The notes under the pieces are model-generated. The model was not told the DNA's origin. It worked only from the letters and a program-made list of their open reading frames with translations, and ran no database searches. Of a stretch of DNA of 64,000 nucleotides, positions 8,589 to 18,696 are shown piece after piece. The DNA is taken from contig NZ_JTAM01000043.1 of NCBI RefSeq assembly GCF_000812565.1, positions 22,603-86,602 on the forward strand, written 5' to 3'. The position numbers were made by a program, and so were the translations under genes. Position 1 is the first letter of the stretch. Each line of letters starts with the position of its first letter. The stretch comes from Flammeovirga sp. OC4 (GTDB lineage: Bacteria > Bacteroidota > Bacteroidia > Cytophagales > Flammeovirgaceae).

Positions 8589-8640
8589 AAAGGTGAATGA
8601 GTGGAAAGCAGTAATGCTAACCCTTCATTCACCTTTTTTA
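8589..8640 (+). terminator. Strong terminator of the TonB receptor gene
   Basis: A perfect twelve-pair stem (AAAGGTGAATGA and TCATTCACCTTT) with a 24-base loop runs into a T tract. It starts 24 bases after the stop codon. Confidence 0.9.
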
Positions 8641-8651
8641 TTTTTAAAAAG

Positions 8652-9016
8652 TCTAAAAAGTTTTCGTCAACTTCTAATCAATCTTTCAATGAGATGCTAT
8701 AGCCTCTACTTTCAAGATTCCTTCTTCTTCATTTTTGTCTTAACACAAAAACGAAGCAAAAAAGTCAAGGCTTAGAATGCAAAAGCTAAATTTCACTCCT
8801 CTCACCTAAATGATTTTAAACTCGCTGTGCTCAAACAGCAAAATCATTTTTAACGGTTCATTCCATGAAATTCTTAACGCTTTTCCCTTCATGGCCGAAG
8901 GAAGTACTACCAAACTAAAAGAGTAGAAAGGCCACTGGTTCAAATGTGAAACGATAGCATCAATTGTGCTTAAATGATCATCTGAAATCTCCTGATTTCT
9001 AAGCTTACAACCTCTA
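8652..9016 (-). repeat. MITE-like element, copy 4 (inverted, eroded ends)
   Basis: This is the reverse complement of copies 1 and 7, recognisable by CGTCAACTTCT, CTTCATTTTTGTC, ACACAAAAACGAAGC, GCTAAATTTCACTCC, AAATCATTTTTAACGG and CTCCTGATTTC. The terminal repeat survives only as CTTACAACCTCTAAT. The 26-nt hairpin slot near 8942 is degraded (CAAATG and CAATTG). It fills the gap between the receptor and the HTCS gene. Confidence 0.7.
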
Positions 9017-9032
9017 ATATTTTCTTTTTAAG

Positions 9033-12000
9033 TTAAGCATTCGCTTCCTTATTCCTTGTTTTCTTAAACTCAGCAGGCGTCATACCATACTCTTTCTTGA
9101 ATGCCTTGGTAAAATACGATTGACTGTTGAATCCTACATTATACATCACCTCACGAACAGTAATATTTTCATCATTACTCAATAAGTGAGAAGCTTTTTC
9201 AAGACGATAAACTCTTAAATATTCATTTGCTGTGATTCCTGTAACCGCTTTGAATTTTCTGTAGAACTGTATATAAGACATGTTGACTTTTATCGACAAT
9301 TCCTCGACTGTAAATTCATCATTATCATAATTTTTCTCAAGTATAGATTTTATATCTTGAAGGAACTTTTCATCTTTTGTGAGTACATTTTCCTTGTCGG
9401 CACTCATGATGATATTTTTCTTCAATATCTCTTTTTCCTTGTTTTTCTGATTAATGATATTATTAACTTGGAGTTCTAATAAATATGGAGAAAAAGGCTT
9501 ACCGATATGAAGTTGTCCTCCTTTTTCTAAAGCATTTTTTCTACTTTCCAAATCACTCATTGCCGTCAAGAAAATGATAGGTACATGGCTTGTCTGTACA
9601 TTTTCTTTTAATCGTTCTGCCAATTCATAGCCATTCATTTTAGGCATATTGACATCCAATAAAATTACATCAGGAGTGTTTTTTAATGCTACCTCTAAAC
9701 CTTCAATACCATTTTCGGCGGTAAGTACATTGTATTCTTCTTGGAAAAGGTCCTTGATCAGCTTTAAAATTTCTGTATTGTCATCAACGATTAGAAGAGT
9801 ATGCTTATTTGATACTTTTTCAGTCGTAATTTCCTCGGCAATTACTTCCTCTTTGACTACTTCTTTTTGTTCTTTTGATTTATCAAATTCTGGATGTAAT
9901 AATGGTATTTTTACTGTGAATGTACTTCCTCTTCCTTTGGCAGTATCTACATGAATTTCACCATGGTGCAGCTTCAATAATTGCTGCACTAGGTTTAGAC
10001 CTATACCACTACTACCAAAAATAGTGTCTTCATTTTCACCTCTGTAGAATCTATCAAAAATTCTTTCCGTTTCTTCTTTATCCATACCTACGCCATTGTC
10101 CGCCACTTGAATTTGAAGTTCATCACCAATTTTCTCCGCTGAAAACACTACTTTTCCACCCTTTGGAGTATATTTAAATGCATTAGAAAGTAAATTAAAA
10201 AGTATCCTTTCCATAGTTCCCTTATCGATCCACCCATTAATTGGCACATGTCTGATGTCTATCTGATAACTGATATTCTTATCTTTTGCATAATCATTGA
10301 ATGCCTCAGCTGTTTTTGTGATAAACGGAACTACATCATGGAACACTGGGAATATTTTCATCTCACCCTCTCCAATTTTTCTAAAATCAATCAATGAATT
10401 GGTAAGGTTTAATAGTCGTTGACCGTTTGTATTAATGTTTTCCACAAATTGCTTCAATTCAGGTGGAAGCTTCTTATCGTAAGTTAGCTTTTCTAAAGGA
10501 CTAAGAATCAATGTCAATGGTGTTCTTAGTTCATGACTGATATTCGTAAAAAACTTTAATTTAGCCTCATTGATTTCACGAATGTGTTCTTTGTCTTTTT
10601 TCTCTGATAAAATAGATTGCTTTAATTGGAATAAATATTTTAGATAGACTGCTACACCATAGATGATCCCTAAAACAATTAATGTGTAAATGATATAGGC
10701 AATATTCGTCTTATACCAAGGTTTTAAGACCCTAATATTCAACCTTTTGACTTCCTCACTCTCTACCCCATCATTATTGAAAGCTTTCAATTCAAAAGTA
10801 TAATCGCCACTCGGAAGTTTCACATAATTGGCTACATGCATATTTTTTCCTGCATCTATCCAATCATTATCTGCCCCCAACATTCTATAAGCATATCGTA
10901 TCCCTTTTTTCCCGTTGTATTGCATTGCTCCAAATTCCAATGTGATTTGGTTCAGATCATAAGGGATTGTAATTGATTCTGTCTTATAAATTGGCTTTTC
11001 CAGCAAAGTATGCCCTTCATATTCTTTCAAAGGATTAATTTCCTCATTGCGGATCTTCAATTTCAAAATCTGAGGTCTAGGAATTGTTTTATCATCCTTG
11101 ATGTCCAATGGATTAAATGCCGTTATTCCTCTTAAATTTCCCATTAATATGGTGCCATCATCCATTTTATAAAAGGCATTTCTTCTAAAGTTATTAGCCA
11201 ATAAACCATCGCTCGTATTGTATACTTTTACATTCCTGGTATCAGGGTTCAATTTGGCAATCCCTCCGTCTGTAGAAACCCAAAGCGATTTGTCAGTTCC
11301 TTCTACAATGCTATAAATTACATTATCTGGTAAGCCATCTTTCTGGGAAAAAAGCTCATAGTCCAACACCTTACCATCTTCGACCTTACACTTATATAAA
11401 CCATCTCCAAAAGTACCCACCCAAAGTATGTCTTTTTGATCATTTGTTTGGTACATTACAAATACTCTACTCTTACTAAAGTCTTCCCCCTCAATATCAA
11501 ATGCTTTGGTTAAAGTATAGTTTCCTGGGGTAAGGTCTAAATAAAATAGTCCTTGGTTAGTACCTACATACACTCCTTTTTTTCCGTCATAGTGTAGCTG
11601 AATCACCATGTTACGGTTGAGGTATTGCTTATTTTTGATCTCCTTATCTATTTCTAAGGCTTCATTGGTTTCAACATCTATCAATGTAAACTTCCCATAG
11701 GCATAAATCAAAATATTATCGCCCACTGTTTCCATCATATCAATGTTGTATACATTTTTAAAGCGCTCGTTATCTTTAGGATAAATCAATTCAAATTCTT
11801 CATGATTAATATCTGTTTTGTACAGTCCAGAGGAAGTACTAACATAGATATCATCTTCTACTTCTTTGATCGAACTCACATGATCATTGTAGAAATAATT
11901 GAAAAAACTCACTTCTTCAGATTTTTCCAACTTATAATCGGATTGACTGATGTCTAACCCTTTATTAAAAAGACCTACCCATAACTTCTCATTTTTATCA

Positions 12001-13121
12001 ATATAAATAGCGTTCACAAGGTTAGAAGATAGACTTTGTTTTCTGTAATAGTTATTAGAAATATTATGGAAAGGCTTTTTGAATGGATTGAGAATGCTAA
12101 TAGAACCGTGCCCTGTTCCGAACCAGTAAAGACCAGATGCATCTAACAATACATCATTGACAATATTACTAGAAATAGAGGTTTTCTCGTCGGTATGATA
12201 ATAATGATGAGATTTTCTAGAGTTGATATCAAAAGCAAGAATACCGTTTGTCATCAATTTCATCCAAAGTATGCCATTACGGTCCAATTCTACTTTCAAG
12301 ATGTTTATTTCCTGAGTCTTTTGACTATTGTCTATAAAGTTGTTGACATCAATAGTATCTACTAACTTAATTTTCTCCCAGTTCAACTCATACTCATAGA
12401 TCAAGTTATACCTAGTCGATAAGAATAGTTTATCCTCTTCCTTACTAATCACAAAAGAAGAAAAAGTATCCGTCTTTAAATCCTGATACGTAATTGAATA
12501 TAAAAAATCTATTTTTTGATCTTTTCCAATATTGAAAACATCTAATTTAGAATAGTCCATTAAATAGAATTTCCCTTTATAGGAAGAAAAGCTACGATAA
12601 ATGAGATGAGGTTTTGATACTGATTTAATAATGCTGTAGTTCAGATTATAATCCTTATCAACTTTTATCAAGTATAATTTTTTTGTCGTTAATAGATATA
12701 ATTCTTCCTTATCAATAGCCTCAATTTTCAATATCTTCTCATCAGTAGTCAATTGATTATTGAACCCTCTAGGAGTGCTAAATTTTTCTTTGTTTAAATC
12801 ATACAATGAAACCCCAGTGTTAGACACCAACCACAAATACTCGTTGAGGTCTTCATAAATTTGGTCAACACTACTATTCAGCAATGTATTGTCGTCCCCT
12901 GGCTGATGGATGAAAGATTTGAACTCATTACCGTTATAACGGAACAATCCATTAGGTGTGCCCATCCATAGAAAACCTGATTTATCTTGGTGTAAACAAC
13001 CTACTGTATTCTGATTTAAACCATGTATATCATATATTCTATCAAAACGAGTATTCTTAATCTGAGAGTAAGATGATATATAACAGCAAAGGAATAAAAA
13101 AAGTACTATAATTCTGTTCAT
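9033..13121 (-). CDS. Hybrid two-component system regulator (HTCS), GAF-kinase side of the locus
   Basis: One protein holds a whole sensing pathway. The N-terminus has a signal peptide or anchor (MNRIIVLFLFLCCY), then two-propeller Reg_prop repeats (SGFLWMGTPNGLFRY, LWVGTFGDGL) to about residue 680. A Y_Y_Y domain, a membrane helix near 810, HisKA with His863 in SHELRTPLTLIL, HATPase_c (DNGVGMD), a receiver domain with Asp1156 in LLDVNMPKMNG and a C-terminal AraC-type HTH complete it. HTCS proteins bind oligosaccharides in the periplasm and activate glycan-utilization genes. I prefer the ATG at 13121 over one 12 codons upstream because it puts the signal peptide at the start. It is oriented away from the enzyme genes, next to a second kinase. 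The ligand is presumably a red-algal oligosaccharide, by location only. Confidence 0.93.
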   Translation of the reverse strand: MNRIIVLFLFLCCYISSYSQIKNTRFDRIYDIHGLNQNTVGCLHQDKSGFLWMGTPNGLFRYNGNEFKSFIHQPGDDNTLLNSSVDQIYEDLNEYLWLVSNTGVSLYDLNKEKFSTPRGFNNQLTTDEKILKIEAIDKEELYLLTTKKLYLIKVDKDYNLNYSIIKSVSKPHLIYRSFSSYKGKFYLMDYSKLDVFNIGKDQKIDFLYSITYQDLKTDTFSSFVISKEEDKLFLSTRYNLIYEYELNWEKIKLVDTIDVNNFIDNSQKTQEINILKVELDRNGILWMKLMTNGILAFDINSRKSHHYYHTDEKTSISSNIVNDVLLDASGLYWFGTGHGSISILNPFKKPFHNISNNYYRKQSLSSNLVNAIYIDKNEKLWVGLFNKGLDISQSDYKLEKSEEVSFFNYFYNDHVSSIKEVEDDIYVSTSSGLYKTDINHEEFELIYPKDNERFKNVYNIDMMETVGDNILIYAYGKFTLIDVETNEALEIDKEIKNKQYLNRNMVIQLHYDGKKGVYVGTNQGLFYLDLTPGNYTLTKAFDIEGEDFSKSRVFVMYQTNDQKDILWVGTFGDGLYKCKVEDGKVLDYELFSQKDGLPDNVIYSIVEGTDKSLWVSTDGGIAKLNPDTRNVKVYNTSDGLLANNFRRNAFYKMDDGTILMGNLRGITAFNPLDIKDDKTIPRPQILKLKIRNEEINPLKEYEGHTLLEKPIYKTESITIPYDLNQITLEFGAMQYNGKKGIRYAYRMLGADNDWIDAGKNMHVANYVKLPSGDYTFELKAFNNDGVESEEVKRLNIRVLKPWYKTNIAYIIYTLIVLGIIYGVAVYLKYLFQLKQSILSEKKDKEHIREINEAKLKFFTNISHELRTPLTLILSPLEKLTYDKKLPPELKQFVENINTNGQRLLNLTNSLIDFRKIGEGEMKIFPVFHDVVPFITKTAEAFNDYAKDKNISYQIDIRHVPINGWIDKGTMERILFNLLSNAFKYTPKGGKVVFSAEKIGDELQIQVADNGVGMDKEETERIFDRFYRGENEDTIFGSSGIGLNLVQQLLKLHHGEIHVDTAKGRGSTFTVKIPLLHPEFDKSKEQKEVVKEEVIAEEITTEKVSNKHTLLIVDDNTEILKLIKDLFQEEYNVLTAENGIEGLEVALKNTPDVILLDVNMPKMNGYELAERLKENVQTSHVPIIFLTAMSDLESRKNALEKGGQLHIGKPFSPYLLELQVNNIINQKNKEKEILKKNIIMSADKENVLTKDEKFLQDIKSILEKNYDNDEFTVEELSIKVNMSYIQFYRKFKAVTGITANEYLRVYRLEKASHLLSNDENITVREVMYNVGFNSQSYFTKAFKKEYGMTPAEFKKTRNKEANA

Positions 13122-13374
13122 TTCTTTCCATTCATTTCTAGTAAAAAATAGGTGCATTACGCAAACCTTTGTTTGATGAAAGCAAGTTGCATTATTTAAG
13201 CTATCGAAGGTGCTTTGCTTTTATCTTTCTTTTGCTCTTATCTTACAAAATAGCCCAAAACAGATCATAAGGCATGTTTTTAGGCAAATTTCAAAAAAAT
13301 ATTCCAACCTACCACCCCACTATTTAACAGTGTTATAAAACTGAACCTATCTTCATTTTACAGCAAAGTATACC

Positions 13375-14577
13375 TTATTTCTTAAAACAGAAAATAAATT
13401 GGGTTCCATTTATACCATCTGAATCTACTTTGATTTTTCCATTCAATGAGTTGATTATATTTTTTACTGTCGCAAGCCCAATACCATTGCCAGATTCTCC
13501 AAAACGATCTTGTACAGTAGCCGTATTAAAAATTTCGAATATTTTATCTTGTTCTGACATCGGAATTCCAGGCCCATTATCTTTTACTATAAAATGGTAA
13601 AAAAATGAATCTTCTGAGATCACAATTTCAATTTTTGGGATAGCCTTGTCATTGTACTTAATGGCATTTGAAATTAAGTTGATTAAGATCTGATCTATAG
13701 CGGTTCGATTGATAGAAAACGTTTCAATGTCGCTTTTAAAAGTGAAGTCAATCTCAAAATCAAAGTTAAACATCTTAGCAATGTCCGCCTTAAGTTCTTC
13801 CAAACTAAATGTTGTTTTTTCCTTATTCAATAAACTACTTGATTTACTATAACTGAGTATTCCGTCTATTAAATCTTTGAGCTTATCTGAAGAATTATGA
13901 ATATGTTCTACGATCGTTTTTCCATTCTCATCCAAATCACTACTGTAGTGATCTTTCAAAAGATTGGTCATTCCAGAAATAGTACATAAAGGTGATTTTA
14001 AATCGTGTGCCGCAACATAAGCAAATCGTTCCAATTCCTTGTTCTTTGTCGACATTTCCTCCAAAGTACTTTTCAACTTAAGGTTACTTTTGCGAAGTTC
14101 CATCAATTGCATTACCTGATTTCCTAAAATTGACAATGTCTCTTTTTGTTTCTCCGTCAAAACTTTTGGCTTATGGTCAATCACACAAAGGGTGCCCAAC
14201 GCATTTCCTTTTTTGGTCACAAGAGGAACACCAGCATAAAAAACAACATTCGGAGCATTTACTACTAATGGGTTATCGTAAAAGCGTTCATCCTCTCTTG
14301 AATCTGGTACTATAAATAGTTCTTCAGGTTCATTGATGGCGTGAGCACAAAATGCAATCTCCTTAGGCGTTTCAGTGGCATCCACGCCATGATGAGACTT
14401 GAACCATTGCCTCTTATCATCAACTAAACTGATTAACGAAATAGGAGTGCCACAAATTTCGCTGGCGATTTTCGTTAGGCTATCGTAATCGTCTTCGTTC
14501 AGGCTATCTAAAATAGCATAAGACTTAAGGTCTTTTAATCTTTCTTTTTCGTTGTGTGGTATAACTGGTTGTCTCAT
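13375..14577 (-). CDS. GAF-domain sensor histidine kinase
   Basis: A soluble 400-residue kinase with no membrane segment or signal peptide. A GAF domain spans about 25-160 (LVDDKRQWFKSHHG, FYAGVPLVT), a short coiled coil 160-185, HisKA with His191 in AHDLKSPL, and HATPase_c with NLISNAIKYND, DNGPGIP and GNGIGLATV. This architecture is common in Cytophagales and often senses light, redox state or small ligands; the GAF has no cysteine pattern that I would call a bilin site. No receiver domain or partner regulator is encoded next to it. The gene is co-directional with the downstream HTCS but separated by about 250 bases, so co-transcription is uncertain. Signal and target are unknown. Confidence 0.88.
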   Translation of the reverse strand: MRQPVIPHNEKERLKDLKSYAILDSLNEDDYDSLTKIASEICGTPISLISLVDDKRQWFKSHHGVDATETPKEIAFCAHAINEPEELFIVPDSREDERFYDNPLVVNAPNVVFYAGVPLVTKKGNALGTLCVIDHKPKVLTEKQKETLSILGNQVMQLMELRKSNLKLKSTLEEMSTKNKELERFAYVAAHDLKSPLCTISGMTNLLKDHYSSDLDENGKTIVEHIHNSSDKLKDLIDGILSYSKSSSLLNKEKTTFSLEELKADIAKMFNFDFEIDFTFKSDIETFSINRTAIDQILINLISNAIKYNDKAIPKIEIVISEDSFFYHFIVKDNGPGIPMSEQDKIFEIFNTATVQDRFGESGNGIGLATVKNIINSLNGKIKVDSDGINGTQFIFCFKK

Positions 14578-15408
14578 TTTAATTAAGTTATTTTGCTAAG
14601 CTATCTATGCTAAAAACTGAAGTAACTGAAGGCATAAAATCATATTTAAGTTAGTGATAAAAACAGGTCTTGCAAAAACCTTATTGATGATTGTAATACT
14701 TTAAATGTAAGATTTCCCCCCTTCTTTGATAATTATTGTTTGAACTTGGTGATATTTCAAGAATTGCCCAATACAGATGGTAAAATTGAATTTCCTTTTT
14801 AAAGGAAATAAATTGTGAGTTTAATTCTATTCTTAACCTTCTTAATCCATATTAAAGACAGTTTTATAGGTGTTTTTAGATAGAGTCAAATCATCAGTTT
14901 TGGCCTTTCAAAGTTGTACTAAAATGCTACAAATATCAAAATTTACTGTTTTTTTGACGGTGAGCTTAGAAGCTAAAGGATAAAATGATTTTTAGTCAGC
15001 TTTCGAACTACCTCCTTCTTCATTTTTTCCATTGCTGAAAAAGTGAAGAAGGAGAAAGTTTTATATCGCAAGTGTTAAGCCGATAGGCGTCACTTGTGAT
15101 GATAAATGGGCGAAGTCTCACGACTTCGAATTGAAATACCACACTTTCATTCATACCGAAATCGTGAGACTTCGCCAATAAGTGGTTCCAAGTGACGCTC
15201 ACGCTTAACACTTGAAACATAGTAATATTTTAATCAGAAAAAACAAAGAGGTCCATAGATGTAGGTATTTTATTCAAAATGACTAGACAATAACTCAACA
15301 TTGTCTAGCTTTTACCAATCCATCATACACATTTCACTATTTTGATAGAGTTGGAAAACTACACTTTCGTGTTCACACTTTATAAAAAATTATAATGAAC
15401 TAAATGAA
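14578..15408. other. Gene-free region between divergent kinase and GH86-like genes
   Basis: About 830 bases with no supported gene. It must hold divergent promoters, but no clear TTTG/TAnnTTTG pair was found. The segment 14999-15060 (CTTCTTCATTTTTTCCATTG) resembles part of the MITE-like family. The segment 15069-15214 is a large nested palindrome described separately. Confidence 0.6.
15069..15214. repeat. 146-bp nested palindrome made of two CAAGTG hairpins around a 15-bp inverted repeat
   Basis: The outer units, at 15069-15096 and 15189-15214, each fold alone (CAAGTG with CACTTG) and are also inverted copies of each other. Inside, GGCGAAGTCTCACGA (15109-15123) pairs perfectly with TCGTGAGACTTCGCC (15162-15176). 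The outer hairpins share their loop core (CGCTTAA) with the hairpin of the MITE-like family. No gene is inside. Confidence 0.75.
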
Positions 15409-17358
15409 ATGAAAACTTCTCTAATTTTAACCCTCTTTCTATACTTATTTTCCCCTTTTATTTTTGGGCAAACTACAGCGGTAAATGTTCAACTGGATCA
15501 CAAGTATTCGGTGGATGGTTATTCTGATTTTGATCGAAAAAAATACATTGTCTTACACTCCACACAACTTGAGAATGATTTTAGAGGGCTTGAGCCACTC
15601 AAAGATTATATTATTAATGACCTAGATGTTTACCTAGGGAGAAATAATGGAATTATGGGGGGAGTAATGCAGCGTTCGTCTGAAGATCCTAATAAAAAAG
15701 GATATGTCAACCCCGATTATATGCAAAAGGCGGGGAAAGATTATCGATTAAAAACTTATGGTAAAAAAGGAGAGGCTACTCACCAATATGAACCTCATGT
15801 AGACGAAATGGTGGGAGGTCAGGTACATTATTTTTGGACTGGACATTCTTCCAATCGCAAATACCCTGAGAAAGGGTGGACGATCCAAGGAGGTGATGCT
15901 ATTGGTGATTTTATGGGGCAATTCATCAATGAGTTTTATAGAAATGAAAATGAACCTGTTACAAAAGGACCGTTAAGGCCAAAATATGTTGAAGTTATCA
16001 ATGAACCCTTATGGGAGTTAATTGATGGAGTGAAAGAGCCTAGTGAAAGAAAGACAGTCAAAGAAGTTTTCCAGTTCCACAACGATGCTTCCATTGCTTT
16101 CAAAAAGCATAATCAAGACGTAATGATTGGTGGCTATACCGCTGCATTTCCTTTTTTTGATGATCGAAACTTTGGGCAATGGAATGAACGCATGAAGCTC
16201 TTTTATGATATGTCAGGGGAACATATGGATTTCGTTTCTATCCATCTTTATGACTTTAATAAACACCATTTAGGTGATAACAACCCTTCTACTTTTGATG
16301 GTCCCATTAATTATTCTGGAGGGAGAATTGAGGCTACTTTAGATCTAATGGAAGCGTACAGTTTGAAACAATACGATAAGGTCATTCCAATTTTAATCTC
16401 TGAATATGGAGGACGTGATCATTCTACAGAATGGAAACCATGGTTTGCGGAAAGGGACTGGGATTTTATGAAGTCGATGAGCCCTATGATGATGCAATTC
16501 ATGCAACGCCCTAATCATATCCTGAAAGCCATTCCTTTTATGATTCCAAAAGCAGAATGGGGTCGTAAAAAGAATCCTTACCCATGGAGATTATTACGCC
16601 AAGAATTTGAATTGGAAGGAGATAGTAAACAATGGGTATTCACAGAGCAGATTAAATTCTATGAACTTTGGTCTGAGGTAAAGGGACAAAGAGTTGCCAC
16701 TTCTAATGCTAATCAAAACCTCCTAACAGACGCTTATATTGACCAAAAGACGGCCTATATCATCATAAACAATCTCAAAAGAAATCCTCAAACGGTACAA
16801 TTAAATGCACTGGGTATTAAGGAAAAAAATATCAAATCAGTCAGCACAAAACAGTTATATCTTCATGAGCATCAGCCTCAATTGGAGCATGCTTCGATAC
16901 AGCTTCAAGATGAAATTAAGATTGAAAGCGAAGCTACTATTATTGTAAAAATTGACCTCAAAAAAGACGTAAAACTAAAAAGGGAGGTTGCCGAGAAAAA
17001 GTATTATTCTGATCAGGTCTTAAATGAAATCACTCAGCATAAGTCTATTGAATATCACTTTAATGGCTTAGCGTCTGGTAATATTGCCACTGCTCAACTA
17101 CGAATTGGGATGGGGAGACCACACGACACTTCTACTTTTCCTTCTATTATCGTCAATGGTCAAACCGTAAACTACACCAAAGAAATACAGGGAGCCTCTC
17201 AGCATCTTAGAAAACAATATTTCACCTTAATCAATGTTGATCTACCTGTAGAGGTTTTAAAAGAAAACAATAAAGTTAGTATTACTTACCCAGACAATGG
17301 TGGTCATGTGAGTAGTGTAGCCTTAAAAATATTGGAAGATAAAGACATCATCAAATAG
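15409..17358 (+). CDS. GH86-like beta-agarase/beta-porphyranase
   Basis: A secreted 649-residue glycoside hydrolase. The signal peptide covers about 1-20 (FIFGQ). The body looks like a clan GH-A (beta/alpha)8 barrel with the acid/base candidate Glu199 in VINEPLWE and the nucleophile candidate Glu332 in LISEYGGRDH, followed by beta-sandwich domains to the C-terminus. Length and both motifs fit GH86, whose members are endo-beta-agarases and beta-porphyranases. GH50 is a less likely alternative. It stands alone on the plus strand at the edge of the minus-strand enzyme run and converges with the GH82-like gene. No T9SS sorting domain is seen, so it may be periplasmic or free. Family assignment is by remembered motifs; agar versus porphyran cannot be told. 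Confidence 0.72.
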   Translation: MKTSLILTLFLYLFSPFIFGQTTAVNVQLDHKYSVDGYSDFDRKKYIVLHSTQLENDFRGLEPLKDYIINDLDVYLGRNNGIMGGVMQRSSEDPNKKGYVNPDYMQKAGKDYRLKTYGKKGEATHQYEPHVDEMVGGQVHYFWTGHSSNRKYPEKGWTIQGGDAIGDFMGQFINEFYRNENEPVTKGPLRPKYVEVINEPLWELIDGVKEPSERKTVKEVFQFHNDASIAFKKHNQDVMIGGYTAAFPFFDDRNFGQWNERMKLFYDMSGEHMDFVSIHLYDFNKHHLGDNNPSTFDGPINYSGGRIEATLDLMEAYSLKQYDKVIPILISEYGGRDHSTEWKPWFAERDWDFMKSMSPMMMQFMQRPNHILKAIPFMIPKAEWGRKKNPYPWRLLRQEFELEGDSKQWVFTEQIKFYELWSEVKGQRVATSNANQNLLTDAYIDQKTAYIIINNLKRNPQTVQLNALGIKEKNIKSVSTKQLYLHEHQPQLEHASIQLQDEIKIESEATIIVKIDLKKDVKLKREVAEKKYYSDQVLNEITQHKSIEYHFNGLASGNIATAQLRIGMGRPHDTSTFPSIIVNGQTVNYTKEIQGASQHLRKQYFTLINVDLPVEVLKENNKVSITYPDNGGHVSSVALKILEDKDIIK

Positions 17359-17360
17359 AT

Positions 17361-17400
17361 AAAAAGCCTCTTGGGTTCACAAAAAAACACCAAGAGGCTC
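17361..17400 (-). terminator. Terminator for the minus-strand enzyme run
   Basis: A perfect nine-pair stem (GCCTCTTGG and CCAAGAGGC) lies between the convergent GH86-like and GH82-like genes. On the minus strand it is followed by TTTTT, so it mainly ends the minus-strand transcript; the stem may also slow the plus-strand one. Confidence 0.8.
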
Positions 17401-17424
17401 GTATCACAAATTATTCTAATTGAA

Positions 17425-18690
17425 TTATTTTGAGTGCGTTCTTTTCACTTTTTTAGTGACAATTAATTGCCGCTTTTCGGCCATTTTTCCTGTATGAGAA
17501 ATGGTTTCTTCCTCAATTTTCATTTCCTCACTAGCTAAATTCAAGATAGCTGCAATTGAAGGCCCTTCCTTACAACCTATGTTCGCTTCTTTATCGGGGC
17601 TGCTGTCTTCCTTATAATAAGGCAACAAACTGTCGGGAATATACACTTTAGACTGCCTTGAAATTGTAGTTGCATCTCCATGAATCATTGTAACATTCTT
17701 AATGGATGAACCTTTTGCAAAGGAGCCATTGTGCCATTCTTTATTGGGATCAAGTTTTTTAGAAATAAAACCATCCTTAATCATCACTCCCCATTCACAT
17801 CGTATTGCTTTGGCACCATTTACCGTCACAATGCCATTGTCTACTACGTGCGGTTGTAATGTCACGGCCGCTTTTCCTTGTGTACAAACCACATCTTCAA
17901 TCACCACATTATCCACCCCAACATTGTGCTCTCTACCGGTATGAGTTTCAATTCTTGCTGTCACACCTCCTACGGATTGTAAGTTTTTCAACCACACATT
18001 TTCCCCCGTATTGCCTTGTACAAGGCCGTAACCGTAAGAAGCATCATAGATAGAAACGTTTTTTACCGTTATGTTTTTTGGGCGATCATTTTTTGAAGTT
18101 CCCTTTTTTCTCATATTTAAAGAAATCGTAGAAAAGACCGTCTGATCATCAAAAACGGAGAAATTTTCTAAGTAAAGGTTAGTCACTTTCCCGATTGTAA
18201 ATGACCTGCATTTCACCGCGATAGAACGGTCATAGTAAAATTGGGGACGGTTTGAAAAGTCTCCCTCTCCAATAAAGGTGACATTTTTAATCTCTTCATT
18301 GGCAAAACGCCCTACTGAAAAGATGAGTTGGCTTTTAGACTCAATATCCAAACGTGGCATCAATACCACGCCTTCTTTACAGCGAATATGAACATTGGAT
18401 TTTAATCGAACATCTTTCAGCTGGTAATTCCCTTGCTCCACAATAATTCTTCCTCCTTTGATTTTTGAAGCTTTATCAATGGCTTTTTGAAAATTATGAA
18501 TATCACTTTCCGGATTGCCTGAAGGTTGAATAGTGGCGACAACCGGCATCGCATCAATTTCGGCTGAAGAGGGGCCTTGGTAACCAACATCTGACCTCTT
18601 TTCGATTTTGGGTATTTGAGAAAACAACAGCATTGGCACAAAAAGAAGTATTATGCTGCTGTAAATGTATTTTGATAAATTCATCATCAT
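17425..18690 (-). CDS. GH82-like (iota-carrageenase fold) right-handed beta-helix protein with altered catalytic base
   Basis: A secreted 421-residue protein (signal peptide about 1-25). It aligns by eye with the Alteromonas iota-carrageenase: LKSNVHIR (97-103 region), GYGLVQ, GGVTARIET, GKAAVTLQPH and NGIVTVNGAKAIRCEWG all have counterparts in order. Gln225, Glu248 and His281 match the family's Gln222, acid Glu245 and His281. The position of the base Asp247 is His250 here (RIETH instead of METD). GH82 enzymes cleave beta-1,4 bonds of iota-carrageenan with inversion. With the base missing, this may act on another galactan, use another base, or only bind. The gene follows the GH16 gene by six bases, so they form one transcript. 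No sorting domain is seen. Confidence is high for family relation, low for activity. Confidence 0.8.
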   Translation of the reverse strand: MMMNLSKYIYSSIILLFVPMLLFSQIPKIEKRSDVGYQGPSSAEIDAMPVVATIQPSGNPESDIHNFQKAIDKASKIKGGRIIVEQGNYQLKDVRLKSNVHIRCKEGVVLMPRLDIESKSQLIFSVGRFANEEIKNVTFIGEGDFSNRPQFYYDRSIAVKCRSFTIGKVTNLYLENFSVFDDQTVFSTISLNMRKKGTSKNDRPKNITVKNVSIYDASYGYGLVQGNTGENVWLKNLQSVGGVTARIETHTGREHNVGVDNVVIEDVVCTQGKAAVTLQPHVVDNGIVTVNGAKAIRCEWGVMIKDGFISKKLDPNKEWHNGSFAKGSSIKNVTMIHGDATTISRQSKVYIPDSLLPYYKEDSSPDKEANIGCKEGPSIAAILNLASEEMKIEEETISHTGKMAEKRQLIVTKKVKRTHSK

Positions 18691-18696
18691 TTCTTC

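Noticed and set aside
17425..18690. Pectate lyase or polygalacturonase reading of the beta-helix protein
   Set aside because: The order of sequence blocks and the conserved Gln, Glu and His fit GH82 much better than pectinases.
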